DNA of 64,000 bases from Miscanthus floridulus (GCF_019320115.1 NC_089582.1:119767856-119831855), one strand, 5' to 3'; positions 1-12,600 are shown, counted from the stretch's first letter. Translations and numbers: made by a program. Notes: generated by a model from the sequence alone, not told the origin.

Positions 1-50
<50 letters not shown>

Positions 51-69
51 GCAGGGCACCGCCGCCGCG

Positions 70-157
<88 letters not shown>

Positions 158-200
158 CGCGGCGGCGGTGCCCTGCCTTTTATATATATATATATATCTC
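1..200. repeat. (TA)n microsatellite with perfect palindrome, grading into (TC)n
   Basis: The first 45 bases are TA repeats. A 25-base GC-rich block (46-70, starting AAAAGGCAGGGCACC) is followed by 86 bases of TA (71-156), and then by the exact reverse complement of that block (157-181). Positions 46-181 therefore form a perfect 136-bp palindrome, extended by further TA on both sides and running into a short TC tract at about 197-211. It could be a cruciform-forming natural repeat, a foldback of a TA-flanked block, or an assembly artefact at the contig edge. Confidence 0.9.
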
Positions 201-1835
201 TCTCTCTCTCTGGGAAGGCGGGAACTCGAGGAGACGACACTTTTTAAACCCTTAACCAAACCTGACCAAGATGCAGGCTGCCATGTTTACAGACTACTGA
301 AAGAGAAAGGATGACGGAAAAGCGCATACCAAATCTGGTCTCGCCAGCATTAGCTCGGTCAGAGGTCGTGTCGCCCTAAAATTTAAAAGCTTTCAGAAGC
401 ATCAAGGAACAGCGCGAATATCCGGTTAACATATTCGGTGGTCGACAGCAATGTTTCTACCAGCTCCATTCCTATATCTCAACTTGCACATTAATACACT
501 TTAGAAGAGAAAATGTTAAACCCGATCAAAGTCAGAACGACACAAAACCATTCGTGGGACTCATACTAGGTTTCTTTATCCCTAGTTCCTGTTGACGGCC
601 GTCAGTTTTAGTAAATGATAGATAGACCTAGTTGGATTATTAAGAAGCTGACTGGCCAAACCATTTGATGCTTAACAAGTTATTTCAACAACCCCGATCT
701 AGATGTTTAACAAGATATATAGACCTAGTTAGATTATTAGATTATTTTTCTTCTTTTTACATGTTCGATCCTCCCAGTGCGTGTTTTTTAACAATTTTTC
801 GTATTTTTCATGGTTCTACAATCTATATGCGTCACTATGATGATGTGGACTATTTTTTTATTTGTATTCACTCCATGAAGGTCAATGTTAAAACGATAAT
901 GATATATAGCCCGAGCGTCCGGATGGACGGACATCACTTCCCACCGAGTCGTTCTTATCCATTTATTTTTAGCCCGACGACACAGCCTGCTCCTAGGAGC
1001 CCAGAACCGCTCCTCCCTCTCCCTTCGATACGCCCTCACCTCACTACCTCCCTCGCCCCCGAATTGAGGTGGGTGGCGGCGCAGACGACCAGCAACGCGT
1101 CAGCTGCAGGGCAGGCGGGAGTGCGGTAGCGGCCGTGCGGGCGCTACATGCTAGGCCCCGTCGTCGATGACTTTGATACGCAACAACAGGGGCAGAGGTT
1201 GCGGCGGCCGTGCCGACGAGCTTTGGGCACGCTACCAACCATCGGCGGCCATCGAGAGGCACGCATGCGCCACCAAGCCAGCGAGCCTCCACGATGGATG
1301 CTCCAGCAAGCATGCGAGAGGAGCTTCGTGTTACGCCGCCCCACTGGTGAGTTGCCTATGCCGCTGCCGCACCGGTGTGCTCCACGTCGACGTCGAGCTC
1401 TGCAACGATGAGTATCCACCTACTTGTTGACGGTCATTAACGTCAACTATAAACTATTAATATAATATATAATCATCCTTAGAATCAATTACCAACACAG
1501 GTCTAGTGATTTCAACTAAGTATTTTAATAAGTTTTGGTAATTTTGTAAATGTAGGAGGGTCTATCCAGAAAACAGACCAAAATGGGCCATACTATCACA
1601 AGAGATCAGATCCATCCGCAACGAAACCAAATCTACTAGGCTCTAAACCATCTTTCATGGGCCAAAGAAGAAGATCCACGTGGATGGGACCATGGTGGGG
1701 TCGGCCAACCCCACCTGTAGGTCAGTTGACACCCCTAGACCCACCTGTCAGCGCCAGTTTTCTCCAACCGACTTTGAGGATGAATCTACACTGTTTATTT
1801 AGGTCAGTTTGGATGGATGGATGAGATTAAGTTGT
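201..1835. other. Flank without recognisable gene
   Basis: No coding signature was recognised. A short near-repeat built on the phrase TAGACCTAGTT occurs at about 622-650 and 717-742. A GC-rich stretch at 960-1430 has overlapping frames on both strands but no known motif. A TGTTGACGG-type start at 1425, followed by AT-rich and then moderately GC-rich sequence up to element A, resembles the beginning of an old LTR, and sequence beyond element A (14541 onward) has a TATA box. A split older LTR is possible but no matching end was proven. Confidence 0.4.
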
Positions 1836-2309
1836 TGTGGGGGGGTATGACCCCGGATACCCATGACAGATCACATGGCCTGCGCCCTCAGGGGTGGCCC
1901 AGCCCACAAGACAAAGCCTTGCGGGGCATGACTCTGGTCGGCGCCTTCTGCAAGGCATCTGAAAGATATCCTGAAGATACTACGAGATTTGTTAGGATAT
2001 GTATGATCTCAAGATTCCTGTAATCAGTTATTACTTTCTGGTTATCTATCAGATCTAACCGACTTGTAACCCTGCTCCCCAGACTATATAAGGCGGGCAG
2101 GGCCCCCCTCCAAACTCACGCAATATCATACGATAGCTAATACAAACCAACAGATCACAGGAGTAGGGTATTACGTCATACTGACGGTCTGGACCTGTCT
2201 AACTCATGTGTCTCTGTTGTCTTCTTGTTTTTGATCTCACGCTCCCCTGCCGATCAATCTACCTTTGTGGGATACCCCTCGGAGGACTACCGATGATATT
2301 CTATCGACA
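1836..2309 (+). repeat. Element A 5' LTR
   Basis: It begins TGTGGGGGG and ends TCGACA just before the primer-binding site. A TATA box (CTATATAAGG, 2084-2093) marks the probable promoter, preceding an R/U5 region. Compared with the 3' copy it has a two-base indel, a one-base indel in the G run and about 32 substitutions by hand count. Confidence 0.92.
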
Positions 2310-2311
2310 GT

Positions 2312-2329
2312 TGGCGCGCCAGGTAGGGG
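2312..2329 (+). other. Element A primer-binding site
   Basis: TGGCGCGCCAGGTAGGGG lies two bases after the LTR. It starts with TGG, the complement of a tRNA CCA end, as expected for minus-strand priming. The tRNA was not identified from the sequence. Confidence 0.75.
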
Positions 2330-2357
2330 TGTGCGTGCTGTTTCCTTGTCGAACAAG

Positions 2358-4552
2358 ATGGGTTTTTCTGCATGCTCTTCGTCCCTTCCGCAGCCCGGCC
2401 AGATCTTCACGGTCGGATCCATCTCGTGGGTCATCAACGCTGACGGAGTCGGAGACCTCCTCGAGACGGTGTAGATCGGTTCTGCGCCGACCACCCCCGC
2501 ACCCGCAACTACAGATCCGATCTTGGAACTACTTTCGAGGTCGCCTTCATCAACGACCCGCCACTCGCTTCCTCGCTACCAGAGGAGGCAGGTCAACAAT
2601 GATGATCTGATCGAATCCATCGATCAGGTCGGTTTGAAGCTCGCCGATTGTCTCTCCGTCGCTGAATCAGCCCTGGACACTTTGGTTCAGCACCGACCAC
2701 CCTTCGATCCAAATCTATCAGAGACTACTCGAAAAACTCTAGGAGTTGCGGCTCTGCCCTTCGGGCTCACCAACGTCGCCGCTACTTACCAAGACGCCCT
2801 GAGGGGAAAATTCACCGACCAAGTGGGAGACGCCCATCTGCTCGCCGACCAGCTCGCCGTCCAGCCTCCGCCAGCCATCAACATGCTAGACATAGGCTAG
2901 TGCCCCGGGGCATCCCTCCAGACCATCCTGGAGGAAAATCTGGGCTCCGAGTCTCAGGGCTCTACGGAGACCCTCGCCGAAACCTTCATCGAGCAACTCC
3001 TTCTCCCACCCTTCCAGGGTGGCGTGATCTTCAACGTCAGCGTTGATAGCCCTCCTCGGAACGGCGAAACCGAGGAGGAACGTGTCGCTCGTGAGAACCG
3101 GAACGTCAACCGCGCGCAGCGCTGAGAAAATGAGGCAGCTATTGCGAGGGCCGAGGCTGCTCAAAATAACCGGCTCAACTCACAAGGAAGGCCACTCCCA
3201 CTCTACCGCGACCTCGATGAAGAGTTTCTTCACGTTGACGGCCACGACGTCTTCAAGACTCCAAGCACCAATTTGGCAGTAGCCACCAACGAGCTCGCCC
3301 GCCTCCCGCAGACGCCCGAGCTCGCCAAGGTCGCCACCATGCTTAAAGTGGCACACTGTCAAGTTAATGAGATTCACGAGGATCAGAGACCTTCATGCTC
3401 CACGAGCACAATTCACCAATCAGCTACGCCAAGATCCAATTGCTGCCCCAGTCAAAGCCATTTCGCCGATGAGTCACTGCCTCTCCACGGGGGAGCTGGG
3501 GGACACCGCGCCGAACACCATCGCCAACACGACCAGGAGGTCAAACAGGATGCTCGAGTGCACCTCAAAAACCTTTGGGATGCACGACGGCGTATCGAGC
3601 AACGTCGCTTCGGTTGCCATAAAGACGAAGTACGCCACCGCCAGGAGTACGAGCAGGAGTACGGAAACCTGGACTCAGCTCTCGAGCAAATCAACGCTGG
3701 CAACGCTGCAGCCGACGCCGACCACAACCCCGAAGGGCCCCCAGCGTTTACAAGGGCGCTCCGAACACTTCAATGGCCCCATGGTTTCAAAATCACTAGG
3801 GTCGAGCCCTACGAGGGAAGGATGAATCCAACACAGTGGCTACAGGCTTACACCACCACTGTCCGTGCCACCAGAGGAGACACCAGTGTCATGGCGAACT
3901 ATCTCCCCATCATGCTCATGCCACCCGCCATGAGCTGGTTTACTAGCCTTGCCCCGGACTCCATCGGATCCTGGGAAGAGCTAAAAAAGTCTTCACCGAC
4001 AACTATATGGCTACGTGTACTCGGCTGGGCACCAAGCATGATCTCAACCGCATCAACCAAAAGCCGTTCGAGCTCCTCCGCAGCTACATTCGATGCTTTT
4101 CCAAGATGAGGAATTCTATTTCCAACATCACGGAAGCTGAGGTCATCACCGCCTTCACCTGAGGACTCCACCATCGTGAGCTTCGCTCCAAGTTCAACCG
4201 CAAGCTGCCTACAGGCATTGGCGAGATGATCACTACTGCCAACCAGTACGCCGATGCCGAAGAAGCCGAGGTGCGCTTCAATGAGGATGCGGGCACCCAT
4301 CGCCCACCTCACCGCTACAACGACCGCCCCGACGACCGATGCCACAACGACCGCCGCTTTGACGACCGCAGTTACCATCGTGACAGCGACCGTGATCGAA
4401 TAGAAGGACCAAAGCCTGGCCAAAATCACCGTCGGCCAGACCACATCATCACCGCCATCAATCAACCTCATGCCAAGCGCAACTACGATGAACAATACCA
4501 AAAAATCCTCGATGGCCGTGCCCTCTTCACAAGAACGCCAAACACAAGATAA
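2358..4552 (+). pseudogene. gag: Element A gag (broken)
   Basis: The frame starts at ATG 2358 and can be followed to about 3985, with premature stops at 2472 (TAG), 2898 (TAG) and 3123 (TGA). The central capsid-like retrotransposon gag region is recognisable around 3770-4300 (WLQAYTTTVRATRG, AMSWFTSLAPDSIGSWEEL). A one-base shift in an A run near 3985 moves the frame, a TGA follows at 4160, and an Asp/Arg/His-rich nucleic-acid-binding tail follows. Near 4520 another shift disrupts a Cys/His knuckle-like end. Gag would form the cytoplasmic virus-like particle. This copy cannot make full-length protein. Confidence 0.8.
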
Positions 4553-4674
4553 AGAACTGCCTCAGCTTGGCTAAGGAGTTTTAGGATAAAAAGCTAGAAG
4601 ACGATGCCAACGACGGAGCCAGAGACCACCGACCACCCGGGGGCAACCACAATGCCTTCTAGGACCACGACAAG

Positions 4675-5421
4675 GTGGTCGCCACCATCTTCGGGGGCCT
4701 TGCCTCCATCGAGAGTAGAAGAAAACGAAAGCTCGCTGCACGGCGGCTGCTCTCCGTCACTACAAATGACGCCACCGCCAACCCCAGTTATCGCCCATGG
4801 TCCGAGGTACCCATCACCTTCAGTAGGGCCAACCAGTGGGTGGACATCCCCTACACAGGGCGTTTCCCCCTCGTCCTTGACTCAACCGTTCAGAAGGTGC
4901 TTTTTAGAAAGGTGCTCGTTGACAGTGGGAGCGCTCTGAATCTCCTCTTCGCCGGAGCCCTAAAGGAGCTAGGCCTCGGGTTATCAGATCTCACACCCTC
5001 CGACTCCTCCTTTTGGGGTGTGGTACCTGGCAGGGCCTCTAAACCGCTTGGAGAGATCACCCTACTAGTACAATTTGGCACAACAAGCAACTACCGCGTC
5101 GAACACATCAACTTCTACGTCGCAGACTTCAACACCACCTACCTCGCCATACTTGGTCGGCCAGCTTTGGCCAAGTTCATGGCTGTACCGCATTACGCAT
5201 ATCTGGTGCTAAAGATGCCTTCGCCTGCAGGAGTTCTGGCCCTACGGGCCAACCTCTCCATCGCCTACGCCTACGAGACAAAGAGTCTCGCTCTCGCTGA
5301 AGCCACCGACCTCTCCATCCAGATGGCCAGTGTGGTCACCGAAGCCAAGATGTTGCCCACCGACGACATGGAGATCCCAGAGCTGGAGCCCCCCATGCCT
5401 CCGCCAAGTCCAAGGAAATAA
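4675..5421 (+). CDS. Element A aspartic protease segment
   Basis: An open stretch of 248 codons carries the retropepsin active-site motif VDSGSALNLLF at about residue 83, followed by the usual ILGRPALAKF-type strand about 75 residues later. It would release Gag and Pol proteins from the polyprotein. The catalytic Asp is present (DSGS). The segment is one block of the gag-pol polyprotein, not a separate gene, and frameshifts cut it off from gag upstream and RT downstream (the frame closes at 5419-5421, near CCAAGGAAATAA). Confidence 0.75.
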   Translation: MVATIFGGLASIESRRKRKLAARRLLSVTTNDATANPSYRPWSEVPITFSRANQWVDIPYTGRFPLVLDSTVQKVLFRKVLVDSGSALNLLFAGALKELGLGLSDLTPSDSSFWGVVPGRASKPLGEITLLVQFGTTSNYRVEHINFYVADFNTTYLAILGRPALAKFMAVPHYAYLVLKMPSPAGVLALRANLSIAYAYETKSLALAEATDLSIQMASVVTEAKMLPTDDMEIPELEPPMPPPSPRK

Positions 5422-5439
5422 AAGAGGTTGGCCTCGGCC

Positions 5440-6660
5440 TCGACGACCCCTCCAAGACCATGAAGATTGGGGCTCACCTCGACCCCAAATAGGAAAGCGC
5501 GCTCATCTCCTTCCTACATGCCAGCGCCGACGTGTTTGCTTGGAAACCTGTAGACATGCCGGGGGTACCACTGGAGAAGATCGAGCACTCCTTAAATGTC
5601 TCATCGACCGCCAAACCGATCAAGCAGAAACTCCGCCGATTCACGCCAGACAAGAAGGAGGCTATTAGGGTACAAATAAAATGGCTCTTAGCTGCCAGAT
5701 TTATAAAAGAAGTGTATCATCCTGAGTGGTTAGCTAATCTTGTTCTCGTTCAAAAAAAGAATAAAGAATGGAGAATGTGCGTTGATTACACTGATCTTAA
5801 CAAAATACTGCCCTAAAGACCCCTTCAGTTTGCCTCAGATAGATGAGGTTGTAGACTCCACCGCTGGCTGCAAATTGGTCTCCTTCGTTGTCTGTTACTC
5901 CGGCTATCACTAGATCTCCCTCAAGGAAGAAGACCAGATCAAGACATCATTCATCACGCCCTTCGGTGCATACTGCTACACCACCATGTCCTTCGGTCTC
6001 AACAACGTCGGGGCGACCTATCAAAGGGCAATCCAGATGTGCCTCGATCAATAGATCAGCCGCAACGTCGAAGCTTACATCGATGATGTGGTCGTCATGT
6101 CTAGGACCGCCGATAATCTTATCGCTGACCTTAAAGAAACGTTCGCCAACCTTAAAATATACCGATGGAAGTTGAACCCTTCAAAGTGCATCTTTGGAGT
6201 TCTGTCCGATATACTGCTGGGCTACATCATCAGCGCTCGTGGCATCGAACCCAACCCTGACAAGGTCTCCGCCATCATGAACATGAAACGGCCAACATGC
6301 GTCAAGGATATATAGAAACTTACAGGCTGCATGGCTGCTTTAAGCCACTTCATATCGCGCCTCGGCAAAAAGGGGCTACCATTCTTCAAACTCCCCAAGG
6401 CCTCCGAGCGCTTTTCTTGGTCAGAAGAGGCAGATACAGCTTTCGAGTAGCTCAAGCCTTCAATCATGACAGCACCGCGGCTAGATGAAACTCTCCTGAT
6501 CTACAACGCCGCTACTTCCCGCTTCATTAGCACAACCATCATGGTCGAACACGAGGATGCCGGGCATGCCTATAAGGTGCAACGTCTGGTATACTTCATC
6601 AGCGAGGTCCTTAACAAGCCCAAAACTCATTATCCTCAGGTCCACAAGCTTCTATAAGCC
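5440..6660 (+). pseudogene. Element A reverse transcriptase and first RNase H
   Basis: RT copies the element RNA into DNA. Visible blocks are the N-terminal region (FAWKPVDMPGVP, 5530-5580), the finger motif (WRMCVDYTDLN, about 5770-5805) and the catalytic YIDDVVV box at about 6075-6095. RNase H-like sequence follows, ending with HYPQVHKLL. A one-base insertion before 5808 shifts the frame inside RT. Stops occur at 5911, 6052, 6313, 6448 (all TAG) and 6655 (TAA). Four fit CAG to TAG and the last fits CAA to TAA. The polymerase Asp pair is retained, but the gene is dead. Confidence 0.85.
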
Positions 6661-6663
6661 ATC

Positions 6664-7419
6664 TTGATTACATCACGTAAGCTACGCCACTACTTTGAGT
6701 ATTACAAGATCACCGTGGTCACCGAGTTCCCTCTGGGGGACATGCTTCGTAACAAAGAAGCCAATGTCTGTATCATCAAGTGGGCTATTGAGCTCAACAC
6801 TTACTCAATTGAATTTAGAAGCAGACCTACGATCAAGTCTCAGGCGCTTGCTGACTTCATCGCTGAGTGGATCGAGATCCAAGAGCCCATCACCGCCACC
6901 TGCCTCGAGCACTGGGTGGTGTACCTCAATGGCACCCTTAACATCCATGGTGCTGGTGCGGGCATGCTGTTCATTACGCCAACCAAGGATAAGCTCCGAT
7001 ACGTTCTCCGGATAAACTTTCCAGCCTCCAACAATGCCACCGAATATGAAGCATGTCTCCACGGACTTTGTATAGCCGTTGAGCATGGCGTCAAACGCCT
7101 CATGGTATACGGGAACTCTGTGCTAGTCATCAACCAGCTTAACAAAGATTGGTCTTGCTCTAGCGAGAATATGGATGCATATTGCGCCGAAATCATGAAA
7201 GTTGAAGGAAAATTTTACGGCATCGAGTACCACCACGTGGTATGTGACCAAAATCAGCTCGCCGACCATTTATCCAAGTTGGGCTCTTCTCGCGCCACAA
7301 TCCCACCGGGGGTCTTCGTTCAAGATCTCCTGGCGCCATCCATTAAGGAAGATAAGGAAATTAAGGAAGTTCCCCCCTGCCGAGCAGTTGGTAATATCGG
7401 TACCTTCGCCGGCCGCTGA
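6664..7419 (+). pseudogene. Element A second (archaeal-type) RNase H domain
   Basis: This 251-codon stretch lies between RT/RNase H and integrase. It contains the fold seen in Tat elements: a first strand (WVVYLNGTLNIHGAGAG), SNNATEYEACLHGL with the conserved Glu, a strand with YGNSVLVI, and a C-terminal DQNQLADHLSKL with Asp. In active relatives the first and third motifs carry catalytic Asp. Here both are Asn (AAT at 6928, AAC at 7114), consistent with G-to-A change. The domain is therefore probably catalytically inactive even though its frame is open. Confidence 0.75.
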
Positions 7420-7429
7420 TTGGAGGGAA

Positions 7430-8659
7430 CAATTCATCAAGTACCTCACCAGCACCAAAGTACCCACCAACAAGACTGAAACCAAACGCCTAATTCGTCG
7501 TAACAAGCATTACGTGCTGGTAGACGACAATTTGATGAGGAAAAGTGCCAAGGAAGGGATACTGCAGAAATGAATCACCCAAGAAGACGGAGTGAAGCTA
7601 CTTCTCGAAATTCACTCTGGTTCCTGCGGCAACCATGTGGCCTCGAGAACACTGGTTGGCAAGGCCTTTTGAGCTAGTTTCTACTGGCCCACAGCCATCT
7701 CCGATGCAGAAGACCTTGTACGACGTTGTGAAGGATGCCAATTTTTTGCCAAACAAATGCACGTGCCGGCACAAGAGCTGCAAACTATCTTAGCTTCCTG
7801 GCCCTTCGCATGCTGGGGACTGGATATGATTGGGCCTTTCAAGCTAGTGCCAAGTGGTTTTCGATATGTATACGTCGCCATTGATAAGTTCTCCAAGTGG
7901 ATTGAGTATAAACCGCTCGTCTCGGCTACTACAAAAAAAGCAGTCGAGCTCTTCGAAGATATCATCCACAGATTCGGTCCCCCGAACAACATCATCACCG
8001 ACCTCGGAACTACATTTACTGGCCATCACTTTTGGGACTTTTGCGAAGACCATTGCATCTTCGTCAAATACGTCTCTATTTCTCACCCTAGAGCCAACGG
8101 CCAGGTCGAACGGGCGAATGGCATGATCCTTCATGCCCTCAAAAAGAGACTATATCGAAAAGAAGAAAGGCACCCGGGCAGATGGCTCAAGGAACTACCA
8201 GCTGTTGTTTGGGGACTGCGTACTCAAGCTAGTTGCAGCACCGGTGTGTCTCCATACTTCTTGGTTTATGGCTCAGAAGCCATACTACCAGCGGACATTG
8301 CCTTTCGAGCACCTAGGGTGGAAAACTATGATGAAGAGCAGGCCGCAGCTGTTCGGACAGAAGACGTCGATAGGGCCGAGGAAGAACGCCTAATCACCTA
8401 CGTCCGCACAGCCAAATATCTAGAAGGCTTGCGGAGGTACTACAACCGCAACGTCAAAGGTCATTTATTTGCTGTCGGCGACCTCGTTCTCCGCAGAAAA
8501 CAAAAAACCGAAGGGATGCACAAGCTCTCCTCCCCTTGGGAAGGGCCTTACATCATCAAAGAGGTCACCCGACCAGGGTCTTATCGCCTGTGTGACTTAG
8601 AAGGAATCGATGTTTCCAACTTGTGGCATATCGAGTACCTCATACGTTTCTATCCTTGA
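7430..8659 (+). pseudogene. Element A integrase
   Basis: Integrase inserts the element DNA into the host chromosome. The HHCC zinc-binding region spans about 7590-7740 (HSG, CGNH, CEGC) and holds stops at 7571 and 7670 (both TGA, fitting CGA to TGA). From 7757 an open 300-codon frame carries the catalytic core: Asp in GLDMIGP, Asp in TDLGTTFTG (the usual Asn after this Asp is Leu) and Glu in GQVERANG. The C-terminal GPY domain (SSPWEGPYIIKEV) follows and the frame ends at LIRFYP. No chromodomain is present. Confidence 0.87.
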
Positions 8660-8960
8660 AACACCCCAGATATGTACTATCCACTTTATGATGAACAAAG
8701 TTTTGATCACCATAAATTGTCTCCACTTTTCTCCATTATGGTTTAATCTCCACTTGTGGTTGCCGAGCTCCATGCTCCTCCATTGCGACCTCCAATACAA
8801 AATCGCCATAACTACGCCGACCATGTTTCTCCAAATCTCCAACGTTATCGTTGATGGTTTTTCTCCAATATTGCCGAACGATTTCTCCTATTCGTCGACA
8901 CATTTTCACCTAAAATTGCCAAATAAGTTTTCTCCAAGTCACCGAACACTTTGCTCCAAA
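8660..8960. other. Element A 3' region after pol
   Basis: AT-moderate sequence rich in CTCCA and TCTCCAA words lies between the pol stop and the 260-bp tandem repeats. No coding signature was recognised. Confidence 0.4.
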
Positions 8961-9480
8961 TCTCCAAGATATTTCGTCGATCAGCGAGCAACATACTTTC
9001 TTTTCTGTTCTCTTCGGAGAAGACCCAGTCTCTGATCCCTCCCTACATGTGCTATGGGCTCCGCGCTCTACGTTATGGGTGGTCGGCTGTGGTTCTTTGG
9101 TCACATCTGTTCATCCTACATGTCCACGGGCTCCGCGCCCAATGTTATGGACTACGGGCTAGCCAAGGCCAAGAGCTCAGCACAGAACTAATTGCTCGGA
9201 TGCCGCTTATACTATCTATATCTCCAAGTTATTTTGATAACCGCCGAGCAGCACATATTCCGCTCTTTTCTTTATGGAAAAGACCCAGTCTCTGATCTCT
9301 CCCTACACGTGCCATGGGCTCTACGCTCTGCGTTATGGGTGGTTGGCTACGGATCCTTGGTCATGCCTGTTCCTCCTACACGTGCACGGGCTCCGCGCTC
9401 GACGTCATGGACAATGGGCTAGCTGAGGCCATGGGGGTCAGTAGTGAACTAACTGCTCGAACTCTACTTATACTCTGTAT
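8961..9480. repeat. Tandem pair of about 260-bp units in element A 3' region
   Basis: TCTCCAAG starts at 8961 and again at 9221. AGACCCAGTCTCTGATC occurs at 9021 and 9281, giving a period of exactly 260. Both units share the run of ATGGGCTC, TTATGGGTGGT and GGGCTAGC phrases. The copies have diverged substantially, so the duplication is older than this insertion. Tandem repeats downstream of pol are characteristic of Tat/Ogre elements. Confidence 0.88.
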
Positions 9481-9640
9481 AAATACCTTATGGTCGCAAC
9501 TACGAAGATTTTTTCACCGAAATACAATCTAACTGCATGCACCTGCACTTTATAACATTTATCATGTATAAGTGTTTTTTGCGCTTTCACACATTCTAAC
9601 TACACTGTCTAGAAATTACAGATGATATCCACCAAGTAGA

Positions 9641-12600
9641 TCATTGTGCTCCGCTGTTGCCGTCCGTCTCGCCGAATAGGTCTATATCGCCAGCCAACTT
9701 CTTCGCCGAGTCTTCTACCTGATCCTCCAGCTGCTGGGTCTCTGCATCGCTCAGCCCTTCGGCGAACCCACCCCCTATCGCCTGAAGGTCGATAGCCGAA
9801 TAATGGGACCGAACCACTACAAGGACATGAGTAGCGATGAACAGTACGGCATCGTGGTTGAAACTCTTGAAGTTCTCCCATGCTGTCTTGCACCTCTGGA
9901 TGATGGTGTCCGAACATTGCCGCCTGCCATCGAGCTGAATACCCGGTTCCATGTCGAGGCAGTCTAGCATCGGCTTAATTGCGGCGACTATAGCATCGAA
10001 GTTATCCCTTTGGGTCCTGGCCTCCTGCACCAGCACATCAAACTATGCCTTGGCTTTATGATGGTAGCCTGCAAGCATTACAATGTTCCATCATACAAGG
10101 AAACAACTTCAACAGTAATTCCGACCAGGAGGTATTCACCTTTTAGCTCCTCGGCTAGTTTGTCTGCTTGCTCATACTCCTTTGCCTTCTCCTATCGAAG
10201 TTGTTCAAGGGCTTGGCGCAGTTGGCCGAGCTCCGCATCTTGCTCTACAAGCGCAACAGTTACCACTAAAAATATGGCTGTTCAGCAATACCAAGTGCAT
10301 TCGCCAATATACTCTACCTGCTTTCTGCTCAGATACACTTCTGAGCTCCTCAGATTTCTGTTCCAACTGCTCGGAGGCACTCCTCAGATGTTCGGAGATA
10401 GTAGCCAGCTGGTCAGACTGGCTCTATAGCTGCTCGGACTGGCTCCATATCTGCTCGGACACCGCCGCTAGCCGCTCGGATAGGACCCCCTCTGGTATTC
10501 CAGGTCCCGCACGTTGGACTCTGCTAGATCTCGTTTGCGCCGGGCCCTCTAGATGTTTCTCTCCGAGAGGTTTACCCCCTCTTTGAGTTTTTCGTTCTCC
10601 TCGGCGAGGAGCTCCATCCTCTTTATCAGCTGATGGCGCTGCTCGGCAGTCCACGTTATCTCCTGTAAATGCACAATGACAATGTCGAAATCCAATTCCC
10701 AACGTCAAAAAGGAGCATTGTAGACGCAGTACTAACCTTGATCTGCTTCATCACCCCAGCAAGGGCGGTTTCTAGTCTCCTGAACTCCCTGGTGGTGTCA
10801 TCCTCTTCGACAATTACTATGTCATCACCACGCTTTCAGAGGATTCGGACAGCTTGGGGTCGAGGCTCCTCACGCTCGATCTCCTCCACCTCATCCTCCT
10901 CTGCTGTAGCCGGAGGCACCACCTGGGGACTCGGTGGCCGGATAGTGGGTCTGACCATTCCCTCTGATGCCTCGGGGAGCGTCGTCTACTCCTTCGGCAC
11001 CGCAAGATTCTCCGCCCCAGATTCTAGCACGATGCTGGTAACTACAACTTCTATTCCAGAGGACCCGGCAGTGCCTGCCATTGTCAAGGGTGCTGTCGTC
11101 GACTCGTTCGCCGTCGACAACAACTATTTGCCGCCGTCAAGTCCGCCAACGGGGGCAATTGGCTCCCCCACGTGCTGATGAGTACCCAGGGACTTCAGGA
11201 TGGGGTCCACTGGCATTCCCTCTGTCCCAAAGCCAGCCTTTGGCTGCTCGTCAGTCTAGATGGGCGGGACTAGATCCGTCATACGGTTTGCTCTGCATCA
11301 AGTCAGCTCATCAGTCATGATAAAAGTTAAGAAACTCTAGCAAAATAACTCCAAGACAAGGATACTTACGGTTTGGTCTGTCGGTTCAATTTCTTGAACC
11401 GGCGGTGCCTGTCTGAGCCCCCAGGCGCAGGAGTGGGGTTGACTCCCGTGCTCTACGGGGGATGTCTCGGCTCCTCCACAGTCGACCTCTTTTCTGTCTG
11501 CGGCTCTGGGGCCCTCTCCGCCTGCTACTCTAGGTTTGCCTCCACCTGTTGCTTGGGGACTCCCGTCGCTTGCCCCATAGGGACTCCCGTCGTCTGCTAT
11601 GCGGGAACTTCCCTCATCCACTGCTCGGGGACTTCCCTCATCTGTGGCTTAGGGACTTGTTCGCTTGCCCTTGATTGATTCCCCATGAGAGTGCTACGTG
11701 GAGGCCCCTTCGTGCTCGGTGGAGGATCCATCGAAAACTCGTCATCATCCGACCAGTCGAACACAACAGTCCTCCGCATTCGACTGGTCTGATCATCGCT
11801 AAGCGAGATGCCGCCCAATTTGATGGAAGCAGAACCCGCTGTCTTCCTCCTCTTCTGGGCCAACTCGTCTGCCATTTCCCTCTTCCCCCGGGTTTTCTCG
11901 AACACCGGGGGAGAACTCTCCGTCCGACCAACATCCGCGCCAATGGCATTTCCTTGAGGTTGGGTTGCTAGTCGTGCATCCACAGTGGGTGGCCAATTGC
12001 CCTTCGGTACACTTGAAAAGTACATCGCCCTATCCTATGAATGCATCTTCGCATAGGTAAATCAGTCTGCTGCTCGGCAATGAAGAAGGATAAAATGCAT
12101 CAGGAATACACAACTGAGATATTTACCTGAGGAGGTAGATTTTTGCAGTTAAAGGGCCTCATATACCCTGACATGTTGAAAGAGGAAAATGGAGCGAATA
12201 GCTCTGCAGCCCGCTCTTCACAAACGTTCCTTGATAGCATCTCCGGCCTCTCCCGGGTACCGCTGGTTTCCCCTTGAACTTGAAGGTTGGATGTGCTCTC
12301 TCCTTACAGGACTGCACGTGGCATACTATAAAGCTAGCCGCTACCAATCCGCCGTTGGTTCTCACACCCTTTATCAAGGCAAGAAGTTCCTTCACTTGCT
12401 CCATGTCTGCGCTGTTTGGCGTTTTCAACTAGCTCCTCTGGTTCTCCGGGATGTGGTCGACGTCGCAGCGGATGGCTGGGTGGCTCTGTTTCATGTAGAA
12501 CCACCTAATGTTCCACCCCTTCAATGATGTGTTCAGCAGCACAGTAAGGTACTCGCCCGCCATCCCATCGTGTAGTTGAAGGTACACCTCACTGACCACT

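Noticed and set aside
10669..11178. 169-codon plus-strand frame rich in Ser/Thr/Val
   Set aside because: It lies opposite exon 3 and an intron of the antisense gene, where the minus-strand frame has family-like sequence and consistent splice phases.
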